Origin: Torymus aiolomorphi
Taxonomy: Eukaryota > Arthropoda > Insecta > Hymenoptera > Torymidae
Reading direction: 5' to 3'
Length of the DNA stretch: 64,000 nucleotides
Assembly (NCBI GenBank): GCA_036365515.1
Contig: CM070877.1
Coordinates: forward strand, 72,848,022-72,912,021
Made by a program: the position numbers and the translations under genes. Numbering within the stretch: position 1 is the stretch's first letter; the number at the start of each line of letters is the position of its first letter. The notes beneath the pieces are model-generated. The model was given only the letters and a program-made list of their open reading frames with translations. It did no database searches and was not told where the DNA came from. Below, in pieces: positions 1 through 10,940 of this stretch.

Positions 1-1
1 C

Positions 2-1072
2 ATGGGCTCACCAATTTCTCCCATTTTCGCTGATTTAGTAATGGAAGATCTAGAAGTCCAGTGTTTAGAACAATTAAAGGACGAAATCAATTGTATCCCG
101 ATATTTTATTTTCGGTACGTTGATGACACAATAATGTGCATAAAAAAAGAATTTTTACAACCTACTCTAGACATATTCAATAGTTATAATTCACATTTAC
201 AATTTACTCATGAAGTTGAAGTCAACAATAGTATTAACTTTTTAGATTTAACCCTGATAAAAAACAATAGCAAAATTATCACCAATTGGTACCAAAGGAA
301 AACCAGTTCAGGCAGAATTTTAAATTTTTCTTCAAATCATACCACACAACAGATACGTAATATTGTGTCTAATTTGATCGACAGGGCCATTCTACTTTCG
401 GATGTTTCATTTCACAAACAAAACATCGATATCGTAAAAAATATTTTAAGCAACAACAATTATTCTACGGATTTTACAGATTCCTGTATTTCAAGTAGAT
501 TACGTTATCACAAATTTAAAAATACAACTATTGCAAAAACTACCACTAATTCGGTTGAGCCGTCCTTGTCATTAGCCTTGCCCTTCATAGAAAAATTTTA
601 TTATACTTCTGCTAAACTACTCAAAAAATACAATATTCGTTGTGTTCCCCTCATGAACTAAAAAATGGATAACATTATTAAATTAGGCAAAGATAAAAAT
701 TGTAAATGGAATGAGACTGGAATCATTTACAAATTTAATTGCGGTAGTTGTAGTAACGTATATATAGGTGAAAGTAAACGTTCCTTAAAAACTCGTATTC
801 AAGAACATAAAAAATTGGTAGAAAAAATTGATTATGCCTTTTGTATTAACAATAACAAATTAATGCCTGTACCCACACATATTTTTGAAAATCCCAATCA
901 TTGTTTTGATTGGGAAAATACTGTAATATTAGACAGAGAACATAATTTTAATAAAAGACGGATTTTAGAAATGTTACACATAAAAAGTAATGGGTGTACT
1001 ATAAATAAACATGAGGATACAACATTTTTGAATGCACAATACAATAGACTAATCAATCTATGCAAAACATAA
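2..1072 (+). pseudogene. Penelope-like element: reverse transcriptase + GIY-YIG endonuclease (3' part)
   Basis: The frame is already open at the window edge, so the gene starts upstream and the first Met (in GSPISPIF, an internal RT motif) is not a real start. Around residues 38-43 is FRYVDDT, the catalytic YxDD motif of the RT palm. After an in-frame TAA at 659-661 the same frame continues through 665-1072 with GIIYKFNC and VYIGESKRSLKTRIQEH, the GIY and YIG motifs and following helix of the GIY-YIG nuclease. RT plus C-terminal GIY-YIG in one polyprotein is the signature of Penelope-like elements, where RT copies the RNA and the nuclease nicks target DNA. Because both halves share one frame, the TAA looks like a single nonsense mutation rather than two genes. 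AT-rich codon use matches the surrounding DNA. Identification is secure; activity is unlikely because of the stop. Confidence 0.95.
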
Positions 1073-1640
1073 CGTGACTTTACACGCGACATATATATAC
1101 ATATAGTCACACAAACACACGTTCGTACTATCCTCCTCGCATATATGTGTAAATTTGCGTTTGTATGCGACTGGACAATATATTCTCGCATATATGTGTA
1201 AAATTGCGTTTGTATACTACTCGACAATAACATAGGGAGCAATGCTTATATACTCGAAGATAAATTTAGCCGAATTTCAGTCATCTGTGAGTGAGACAAT
1301 GTTGGCTTTCTACTTTTTGACAATGTAGTTGTTACTACTAAATAATTTGATAATTATCTGGTTGACATGTTGTTGAGATTAGTTTTGTAAGTTTTATCTT
1401 TCAATGTTGTTCATTTAAAAAGCGCTTGTGACAACGATATTTATAATTGTATTTATATCTGAATTTTTTCAATAAACAGTTCCCTGATGAAGCTGACAAC
1501 AAGGATCAGCGAAACGTTGGAATATAGAATGTAAAGTGTTGTGTTTTTTTTTTTTTGTTTATTTTTGAAGGGTTGACCCTCCCTATCGTCCAATTTTTAT
1601 ATGTTTTAAAAGACAACGGTCTTAAAAATTTGAAGCTATT
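1073..1640. other. 3' flank of Penelope-like element, non-coding
   Basis: No ORF on the plus strand. It holds a near-duplicated segment (GCATATATGTGTAAA followed by TTGCGTTTGTAT, at about 1139 and 1189), the hammerhead candidate, a T-rich run at about 1542-1556 and the junction to the Helitron helicase remnant. The exact 3' end of the Penelope-like element is not clear. Confidence 0.5.
1480..1522 (+). ncRNA. Candidate hammerhead ribozyme of the Penelope-like element
   Basis: The order of conserved parts is visible: stem I TTCC (1480-1483), core CTGATGA (1484-1490), stem II GCTGA (1492-1496) with a 9-nt loop and TCAGC (1506-1510), core GAAA (1511-1514), a minimal stem III made by AC/GT, the GTT cleavage triplet (1516-1518) and the closing stem I strand GGAA (1519-1522). 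Short-stem-III hammerheads are known from Penelope-like elements, where they are thought to process the RNA. It lies about 410 bases downstream of the GIY-YIG stop, on the same strand. One extra A (1491) sits between the core and stem II and may weaken it. Predicted cleavage is after 1518. Confidence 0.75.
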
Positions 1641-2310
1641 GATCGATTAAATATCGTATCGCCAAAAGATAATGAGAGATTTTTCTCAAATTATTACTAA
1701 ATCATGTAAAATGTGCTACTTCTTTTGAAGATATACGAACTTTTAATAATATAACATATGAAAATTACAAAGTGGCAGCACTTGCTATGGGTCTTATAGA
1801 AGATGATTCACAAATTTAATTATTTTTGAAGAAGCTACTAATGTAATGCTTCCATTTCAATTACGTCAATTTTTTGCATGGTTCATTTTAGCACAAACAT
1901 TCAAGGTAATTTGATTTGGAAAAAATTCTAACTTTTTTTTTTGACGATTTCAAAGCAAATGAAGAAAATAATGCTCTATCGCATATTCAAAGTATATTGC
2001 AAACTGACAAAAGTTGTAAAGATTTCAGTTTACCTGAACCAACAGTAATTAATAATAGTATTGAATAATGTTCTTAAAGTATAGCACATACTAAGAATAT
2101 TTTTGATATTTTGTTTAATCAGTTAACTAATAATCAAAAATCAATTTCAATGAAATAATAAACAGTGAAGATAAAATTTATTTTATTGATAGTCCTGGAG
2201 GTTCATGTAAAACTTTCTTATACAAAACATTAATACCTTATTTTATATCTTTGAACAAAAAAACTTTATCTATGGCTTGGATTGAAATCGCTTCTATTTT
2301 ATTACCTAAT
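1641..2310 (+). pseudogene. Helitron RepHel helicase, first part (decayed)
   Basis: Conceptual translation with frame changes gives the order of a Helitron PIF1-type helicase: VSPKDNERF, then SFEDIRTFNN, EDDSQ and FQLRQFFAWF, then the P-loop region as SPGGSCKTFLYKTL (normally GPGGTGKT), then IASILLPN. The Walker A lysine-threonine is kept but a stop and several frameshifts are present. The frame ends at the AT immediately before 2311, where a long-TIR transposon is inserted, and resumes at 8351. The helicase unwinds DNA during rolling-circle transposition in intact elements. This copy is dead. Confidence 0.85.
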
Positions 2311-3169
2311 AGGCCACAATAGAGAAAAAAATCAGCGTTTTCGTGCCATAAATCTTATTAGTAAGCGGTAAACGCTATTGTACGCAGAATAATCCACAGT
2401 ATAAGTGGTATATAAACTCGACTAGCAGCTCCGTTCTATATATATTGTTATTAACAATTTAATGCAAAAAAAGCGCTTTTTATGGTTTTTTGCTTTTATA
2501 GCCGAAACTAGTGGACCGATCTTGATGGTCCAATGAGATAAATTGTAGTAAATGAAATTACGAACAAAACTAGATGTTGATCGAATCGATCGGACGATTA
2601 GTTACGGAGAAAAACGTGAAAAACCGAAAAAATTAGCTTTTTTTAAAAAATTCATATATCCGCCATTTTTAAAGATGTGGCGGATATCTCTGGCGAATTG
2701 ATAGTAATTCACATGTACTTTATGTGTGCGAAAACCAGGGACTGTGCGATTATTAGTTTTTGCGTAATCGCGATTTCAATTTTTGAGTAAGCTATTTTTG
2801 AGCGAGGCTGTATGCTCTACGGGTTATCCGATTTCAATTATCAAAAATGATTTTGACAGTTCAAATGTTGAGCTATAAAACGTCTATCTTGGATTTTTGA
2901 TTAAGTACTGTTTTATAACTGAAAACAGCTGTCAAAGTTGACCAAAAACGCCCGAGCGCACGAAAGTGGCGGAATGGTGGGGGGCGCGCGGCGGCTGAGG
3001 GGAGCCGATATATATAGTAATAGAACGCGCTGCGCGCAACGCACAGATCTTTGCTTTTAATTTCCTCAGCAGCTAGAGGAGCTATTTTAATCATTTTTTT
3101 TTATTTCGGGGTAACTCAACCCAACTAAACCGATTCTGCACTTTTATTTGATGAAAAATGAACAGAAAC
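2311..3169 (+). repeat. Left terminal inverted repeat of the 6 kb transposon
   Basis: Inverse of 7598-8350, with about 100 bases (roughly 2540-2660) that the right arm lacks. The shared part includes a GC-rich block near 2950-3010 and an ATATATATAG stretch. Short ORFs in it are mirror images of those in the right arm and have no recognisable product. Confidence 0.9.
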
Positions 3170-3547
3170 GCTAATTTTGCTTGAGATTTGAAGCAGGTAT
3201 ATACATATCTACTCGGGCGTGTATTATATAATCAAGGACGTTTACGCTCGGAACATCTGCTTGTATATACAGTATAGTAATGCTATTCGCTCCACTCTGT
3301 TCTGTCCCCACTTTCTTGCACTATACCATACTATTGTATATCGTGGACTGAAGCGGTCAAAGAAGGAGAAAGCGACGCTACCAACGGTCTTTTCAGCTGT
3401 TTATACTACAGTTGCCACCGAGACTCTATAGCTACTATACCTTTGCAAAGCATCTTTGATACATGTGTTTATTTTATAAATAGCTACTTAATTATTACTA
3501 ATATTTTAATTATTTTAAAATATTAAAATTGTTAATTTTTCTTAGAT

Positions 3548-6500
3548 ATGAGTAACTTATTATCTTTTATTATCAACTATTTATTGGAGAATAGCGATCA
3601 GTGTCAATTTTCTTTAGAAGATATATTACAAATATATGTAAATAAGTTCGGAGATACTGATCTGCCCCGACTTGGTCGCATAGAAATACTTATAAAAAAT
3701 CATTTCGAAGATGAGATAGTAATTTATTCTAGCCCAAATGATCGTTTTATTTGTTTTAAACAAACGTTAGGTAAATGTATATAAGATAGCTGGTATTCAA
3801 ATCGCAAAATAAGTGAAAAAGAAGAAAGGTTGAGAATAGTGGAGTTAGCCAGTCATTTTATTCTACAAGATGTTAGGGCTATGAAAGTTGACTTAGAGAA
3901 TTATAATACGCCAACGGATTTCTTAAATAACATTAAAGATATTCCGGAAACGTTGCAACTAATGCTCGAAATTCTTATAAAAACTCATAAACATGAGCGA
4001 AAAAATGGATCTTGGGATAAGTGGGAAAACAGAATTGTTACCGCAGCCCATATTTTAATATCATCTATGCAACCACGATCCTTTTTATCGCCTATATTAT
4101 TAGGACTTTCATGTATGATACATACGAAATTTGCAGCACGAGGTTTAATAGATTGTCTCTACAATATTGGGCTCTGTGAGTCCTACGCAGAAACAGTACG
4201 ATTCGAAAACTCCCTCGTTAATGACCCTGACCATTTCGATTTCATTGGAGATACCTATTTGCAATTCGTATATGATAATGCGGACCATAATACAGCGACC
4301 ATTGATGGCAAAAATACGTTTCATTGTATGGGCGGTATTATGTGTGCGACTCCATCAAGTTCGGTTAATTTTAATAATTGTGTGCCTCGTTTAAAAGGAA
4401 CATTATCTACTAGTACTGATGGCACGTTCGGTTTCCTTCCATTGACTGATTTTAAGAATAGCAAGCCATTCAAATTAGATAATATAACTATACGTAATTG
4501 GAAAGAAATACATCGTGCTGACTTTACAATTGAAATCAAAGCGATCGATTTTTTATATTTTTACGGCAAGCATACTGCACCACGGAAGACCCCGAATTGG
4601 CACGGATTTATGAATAAATTTCATTTATTGAATAATGATTTTTGTACGACGAGAATTATTGCTTTGCCGTTTATTAAAGCGCCACCGAGCGACCATACAA
4701 CAATTTTAACATCTTTAATCGATGCACGACGGAGAGCAAATGCAAATAATCAAAAGCACTGCTTTGTAACGTTTGATTTGCCTTTATACATGAAAGCTAG
4801 CGAAATCGTCGCTTCTATAGAGGCAGATAACGATCCCCATAATATCCGCTCAGTAATCCCACGATTAGGAGGATTTCATCTTGCGATGTCTTTTCTTGGC
4901 GCTATTGGTAATATAAGGGCAGGTAGCGGCCTGAAAGAAGCTTTTTCGACGATATACGCAGAATTATCAGCGGATAAGGCTTTAACAGGTCATGCTTTTT
5001 CGAGGTCTGTGCGAGGTCACCTTTTAGTACAAGCTGCGCTTGCTACTATTATTTTAGAAAAAATACAATTTACAGAAGAAGAGAAAACGTTTTTAGATGA
5101 TAATTTACAAAAAGTAGGAACCGAAAATTTTGAAAATTATTTAATGACTTTCTTAATGAAAAGCGTACAAATAAAATTTTCATCGGTAATAACGAATTTA
5201 GAAAATAATGGCCCAACAAGTCAACTGTGGCTACAATATTTTAAACTAATTTATTTACTGCAAAGATACATAGATGCAGAACGTTCTGGTAATTTTGACC
5301 AACATGTAGAAACAGTAACGTTAATGATACCTTTTTTTCGCTTCAGGTCATCATTTATACACTAAGGCGTGTCTTTTGTACGTCCAACAGATGGTTAATT
5401 TAAAAGAAAGCATGGATATAGTGGAATATGATAAATTCTGTAAGCAGGGCTTTCATACGATAAGACGTTCAAATCGCTTTTGGTGCGGATTATGGTCTGA
5501 TATGACCATCGAGCAGGTTTTGATGCGGTCAATGAAATGCGCTGGAGGCTTGACACACGGCCGTGGACTCACGGAAAATGTCATTGGAAAATGGGTGTTG
5601 TCAAGGGCAGCTGCATTAGAGGTCAGCAATGCCATAGAGCTATTTTGCAACATGACATTTGCTACATCTGAACAGCATGTCGATAATCGAGTTTCTCGTA
5701 TCTCCAGAGACGCAGATGACTTAAAAAAACTGCAGGACTTTTTTAATACATTTGATCCATTCCCAGAAAGCGATAAATTAATTGGTATATATTCCGGAGT
5801 GATTGGTGATTTATCGCTCGTGAATTGCCACAAAGCTTTTGAATTAGGAAAGATTTTGATGGATGAGGCGTCAAATAAAAAGTTTACTGACGTAAAATAT
5901 AAAAGAAGCAGTAAAGTTACCCATTTGGCAGCTGCGAACTCCACTATAAAAAATAGTGCAAATGAGGATGTGTATATCTCACCGTTGCTAATTTTCCAAA
6001 AAATTTCGCTCAATATTCAAAACCAAGACGATATGAACGAGTTTTGTAGTTCGTATGAACTATCGCCGATTACGCTGTCATTGTTTGATGAAAATGGCAT
6101 GCGGAAAACATCTAAATCCGCATTCTACCTCAATTTTGATTCATTACCGAGTATAAACGTACCATCAAAGATAACACATGTTGTCGACGGCGGATTATTT
6201 TTGCATAGAGTCGTGTGGCAAAGTAACATGAAAATGGCAGAAATAATAAATACCTACGTTTCGTATACGACAAGACATTACAGCGAAAATAGTTATATTA
6301 TTTTTGATGGATATCCCGACGACAATAAAACATCAACAAAATCTGTAGAGCGTTCGCGTAGGCAATTGAAGAATATAGGTCGTGAAATTGCTTTCGATAG
6401 CAATACAACGATTGTTGTTAATCAAAAGCAATTTTTGAGCAGTGAAAAACATAAAACGAGATTAATAAATATGCTTTGTTTAACTCTAAATGCTGTATGA

Positions 6501-7479
6501 TTTCAAACAAAAATAGCCCCGGAGGACGCAGATCGGTTAATAGTAATGACTACGATAAATAATGCCCGCGCTGATTATAAAACAACTGTGGTGATTGTGT
6601 GCGAAGACACAGACTTGCTAGTTATTTTTTCAGAACTGGCAGAGAACATTAACAACATTTATTTTTGTAAAGAAAGCAAAGGCTCAACACCAAATCAGTA
6701 TTTTAATAGTAATAGTTTCAAATATCCCTTTTTAAGAAATAGAATAACTAGTGTTGAATAACATTTTTACATGCATTTTCTGGCTGCGATACAACCTCTT
6801 GTTTTTATAGAATAGGCAAAAATAAATTAATAGATACAGTTAACCACGAAAAATTATTAGATTTATCTGCAGTATTTTATGAAAAAAAATGCCAGTTCTC
6901 AAAAAAATAGCTAGCAATGCCTATAAGTTAATAATCGACCTGTACAGCAACAAAGCAGAAAAGAAATTAATCGAAAAAAGCAGTAATTTTTCACTGCATG
7001 ATTTGCGATACTTACATTTTTGCAAAGCCAAAACGAAAACGAAATTTGCTTTAGAAACTTTGCCACCAACGCAGGGATCCGCTAAGCAACATGCATTTAG
7101 AGTGTATTACCAACTCCAATTATGGTTAGGTAATAACTCTTTAATGCCTACTGATTGGGGTTGGCAAATAAAAAATAAATGTTTGCTCCCGGTAGGAACG
7201 ACGGATCCGCCGATACCCCAAAAATTATTATCGCAAATTTCATGCACTTGCTCGAAAAAGGGATGTATAGATGCTTCGTGCAGTTCCAAAAAGCACGGCT
7301 TAGAGTGCACAAATCTTTGTGCACACTGCCACGAAGATACATGTTATAACTTAGTCGTAAATAAATCATTATTAGAATTAGAAGATGATTCGAGTGACGA
7401 GAACGAATGCTAACTTGACTCGTATCACTGCGAGGATGAAATCGATTTGCTACCACCGAAGCGGAAAAAAACTAATTAA
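3548..7479 (+). pseudogene. Large transposon-encoded protein with FEN/PIN-like segment and CXC-like tail (decayed)
   Basis: One gene of about 1,250 codons is broken into pieces. It starts at ATG 3548; in-frame TAA at 3782-3784; frame 2 runs to about 5340; a one-base shift in the T-run near 5334-5342 moves it to frame 3; in-frame TGA at 6498-6500; further shifts near 6755 and 6885; an in-frame TAA at 7411-7413 precedes a last 21 residues with PPKRKK, a possible nuclear signal. Recognisable blocks are RSFLSPILLGLS and FVYDNADHNTATIDG, then RLGGFHLAMSFLGAIG, FWCGLWSDMTIEQ, IIFDGYPDD, an acidic EDTDLLVI segment resembling FEN/PIN nucleases, SGCDTTSCFY (6789-6818), and a cysteine cluster SCTCSKKGC...CSSKKHGLEC...CAHCHEDTC like CXC domains. 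I recall the same block order in many uncharacterised animal proteins. The enzymatic role is unknown; nuclease activity is inference. Confidence 0.8.
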
Positions 7480-7597
7480 TGTAACATAATTTTTAAGTAA
7501 CACTGTAAATGTTTCTAATAAATATAATGTAGATTAAGAAAAATAGAAAGTTTATATTTATTGTTTTATCAACCTATTAAAACTTCCAATAACTGCC

Positions 7598-8350
7598 TTT
7601 CTGTTCGTTTTTCATCAAATAAAAGTGCAGAATCGATTTAGTTGGGTTGAGTTACCCCTAAATAAAAAAAAAATGATTAAAATAGCTCCTCTAGTTGCTG
7701 ACGAAATTAAAAGCAAACATCTGTGCGTTGCGCGCAGCGCGTTCTATTACTATATATATCGGCTCCCCTCAGCCGCCGCGCGCCCCCCACCTCTCCGCCA
7801 CTTCCGTGCGCTCGGGCGTTTTTGGTCAACTTTGACAGCTGTTTTCAGGTATAAAACAGTACTTAATCAAAAATCCAAGATAGACGTTTCATTTGAATTT
7901 TCAAAATCATTTTTGATAATTGAAATCGGATAACCCGTAGAGCATACAGCCTCGCTCAAAAATAGCCTACTCAAAAATTGAAATCGCGATTACGCAAAAA
8001 CTAATAATCGCACAGTCCCTGGTTTTCGCACACATAAAGTTCATGTGAATTACTATCAATTCGCCAGATATATCCGCCACATCTGGTCTAGATCAACATC
8101 TAGTTTTGTTCGTAATTTCATTTACTATAATTCATCTCATTGGACTATCAAGATCGGTCCACTAGTTTCGGCTATAAAAGCAAAAAACCATAAAAAAGCG
8201 CTTTTTTTGCATTAAATTGTTAATACCAATATATATAGAACCGAGCTGCTAGTCGAGTTTATATATACTGTGGATTATTCTGCGTACAATAGCGTTTACC
8301 GCTTACTAATAAGATTTATGGCACGCAAAAAAACCTCTATTGATTGGCCT
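7598..8350 (-). repeat. Right terminal inverted repeat of the 6 kb transposon
   Basis: Inverse copy of 2311-3169, high identity over most of its length. It appears to have lost about 100 bases around the CCACATCTGGTCTAG segment (8078-8092). It ends TTGGCCT at 8350, directly followed by the target duplication and the resumed helicase frame. Confidence 0.9.
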
Positions 8351-9130
8351 ATAAAGGAATGACAAGTCATCGTACTTTTAGACTTCCTTTAGATTTAAAC
8401 CGTATTGAAACTGCTTTTTTAATATTCGAATCGGATAAAAAAAAAATTGAGAGAAGTTGATATTATTATTTGGGACGAAGCATCAATGATTCCAAAAAAG
8501 GCTTTAGAAATAGTTGATCAAACTCTAAGAGATGTATGTCATAATGATGTTCCATTTGGTGGAAAATTGATCGTATTAGGAGATGATTTTTGGCAAATTC
8601 TTCCAGTTATGGAATGTGAGCACTAAAATAGTATAATTGAAGAAACAATTAAATTTTCTATGTTTTGGTTTCAAGTTTTAATATTAACTCAAAATAGTCG
8701 TTCGGTAGATAAACAATTTGCTTCACTGTTTTTAAAATTAGGTGAAGGAAGAATTAATCCATTTATTATGCCAAATAAATGGAAAACGAATAATGTTTAC
8801 AAAGAAATTTATAGTAACGTTAATATTAAAACTTCGACAGATCGTGTAATTTTAACTACTCATAATAAAGGTACTAAAATTATTAATAATAAAGTTTTAT
8901 AATTATTGAATGAATAAATATGTTCATATTATAGCTTAGATTATGCAACTCATAATGGAGTTGATCAAACAGATGAAAATATTCATTTAAATTATCCAGT
9001 TGAAATGCTTAACAATATTAGAGAAGGTCTTCCACCTCATGAATTAAAATTGAAAGTAAATGCTATTGTTATGTTAATTAGGAATATCAATATTAAGTTT
9101 TATACAGAAATAGAAAATAAATATTAGCTT
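8351..9130 (+). pseudogene. Helitron RepHel helicase, second part (decayed)
   Basis: Continues the helicase broken at 2310. It reads MTSHRTFRLPLD, then the Walker B region IIIWDEASMIPKKALE, then GGKLIVLGDDFWQILPV (usually GGDFRQILPV), then a longer open stretch at 8660-8902 and finally LPPHELKLKVNAIVMLIRN near 9031-9090. These are PIF1-family helicase motifs in Helitron order. Stops near 8458 and 8624 and frameshifts show decay. Motifs V-VI and the Helitron 3' end are not seen downstream. Confidence 0.85.
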
Positions 9131-10940
9131 AAAATGATAATTATTTTTTTCAAAAATGAACTAATTCTTAAGTGGACTGTACGTTTAGAACTGTTTTATT
9201 TTTAAGAAATAATTTAAGGTGGTTAATAATTTAGTCACTGTGATATCAGAAGCTTCTGTATATAATACAAAGTGTTGTTCTTAGTGTTCATTTTTTGCAT
9301 TCATAAACGGATTTTTGATTAAACATTTAGTGTATAAGATGTGAAGGTATATTAGAAAAGTTATTAAAAGTATAATGCAAGTGTTCATTGACAGTTGAAT
9401 TCAAGTTTTAGAAATAGCTTTTCAGTACTCGATCTTTTGTTGGAAACTTTATACTTAAAATAGCAGGGATCGATACTAAAGAAAAAATAAGTCCATACTG
9501 ACTTTTAGAAAAAATATTTAGTGTACAATCAATTTTGAAGGGAAGCGAAAGATATGCTATTGGGTAGAAAAAAATTATGGAACCTTCGATTCTGCAAGAA
9601 AGCTACCATCATCAACCATCGTCTGAATCTCAATATGATATAATTGACATTTTATTTACTGAAGTGAAAACTGTTTTTCATTGCAATAAATATATATTAG
9701 TCGTATACTCTATTATTAAGTACTAATGTTATATGTGAAAAAGAATAATAAAGGAAAAGTAAAAAGGTTCACCCTATCAGATATTAAAAGAAGATCAATA
9801 TAGTAGTGTTGCTGCTATAAACATTTTTTTAAGCATTTGGCTAAGGCGATACTGGCTTCATAACATGCATTAAAGATTTTGACTTTCTCAACACATTCTA
9901 CATTTACCTCAGTATATAATTACCTATGTGTGAAGAGGTTTATTAAAAATATGTAGCACCAAACGAAGTTTATATTTGACCACGCAGCAATGTTTAACTG
10001 ATGCAGCTATGGCTGTTGCTGCTACGTGTGCTCATATAGCTTACAGCCTGATGGACCATAAACTGAGGTATCAGAATACTTGTTCCAAATATAAAAGATT
10101 TTAAGCTAAAAAAAATACTTTTTTATATTTCAGGGCAGAGCAGGTGTTACAGAAATACAGTTGCAGTTTGGTAATTTTATCTTTAAAGCTGTTTTCTACA
10201 TAATGTAACATTGTGTGCTTTGCCGTTCACTCCTGGTACAGGAACTGCATATATTTTGATGGAACAGGTTCTAAAATCTTGGTATTATATGCCTATTGAC
10301 TGATGAGTTGTATGTATCCAAGTTATTTAAGTAAATAAATTTTCATATACTTTACAATACTGCACTTGTGATTCTCATTAAATACTTTCTATTTCAGATT
10401 TAAGTGCAACGCAGACACAACTTGTAGGAGCAATGCACCATGTTTTAGATTGTATTGAATTAGATTCAAATTATTGTACGCTGCGACAAGTTATCATCCT
10501 ACTGACCTTGTAATCGCATGATTACGTTTAAGAATTCAACTAAGCTTTTTGCGTAAGTAGTTAATCTAAGATGGTTCTTCACCTTAAATTTTTTTCTTTC
10601 GTCGAGATACGTAGGGCAGTCGATTAGAAAGTATTTTATAGTTCGCAATTTATCTTATAAGTTTCACTTTGGATTTTTCATGGAGACACTTTATTTTCTA
10701 TATTTGTTTTTTGTATAAGAATATTGTTAACACGTACTCAGTATTTCGATTTGTGAAATTCCTACTGAACAGGAACATAATATTGTCTGTCACTTTATGG
10801 CTTATTAGTAGTTGCGCCACACAAGACCGTATACTCTTTCCATATCTATACAAATTGCTAGAAGAGATTGGTTGGTTTCGAAAGCATCGCATGTGTTTGT
10901 TTCGAGAGCCAATAAATAATCTTTAGTCGAACAATTTTCT
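9131..10940. other. AT-rich spacer with a few exon-like open segments
   Basis: No sizeable ORF. Short plus-strand open stretches bounded by splice-like dinucleotides occur at 9988-10067 and 10134-10170 (they join in frame across an AG/GT boundary), near 10221-10300, and at 10398-10500. They could be remnants of a spliced gene, but the phases do not chain through the whole set and I do not recognise the peptide. Low confidence. Confidence 0.3.

Larger units (their letters stand above)
2311..8350 (+). mobile_element. Unclassified DNA transposon with long terminal inverted repeats, inserted in a Helitron helicase
   Basis: The 6040 bp element is bounded by inverted repeats of 859 and 753 bp. Tips are AGGCCA...CAATAGAG on the left and the matching inverse on the right (8334-8350). 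The duplicated target is short, AT or ATA (2309-2311 and 8351-8353). Collapsing it gives CCTAATAAAGGAATGACA, which restores the Helitron helicase frame (PNKGMT), so the ends are well placed. The only coding content is one long decayed plus-strand gene at 3548-7479. I do not recognise the transposon superfamily: no DDE domain of the usual hAT, Tc1, piggyBac or P type is apparent, and the short AT-rich duplication does not settle it. Confidence 0.85.
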
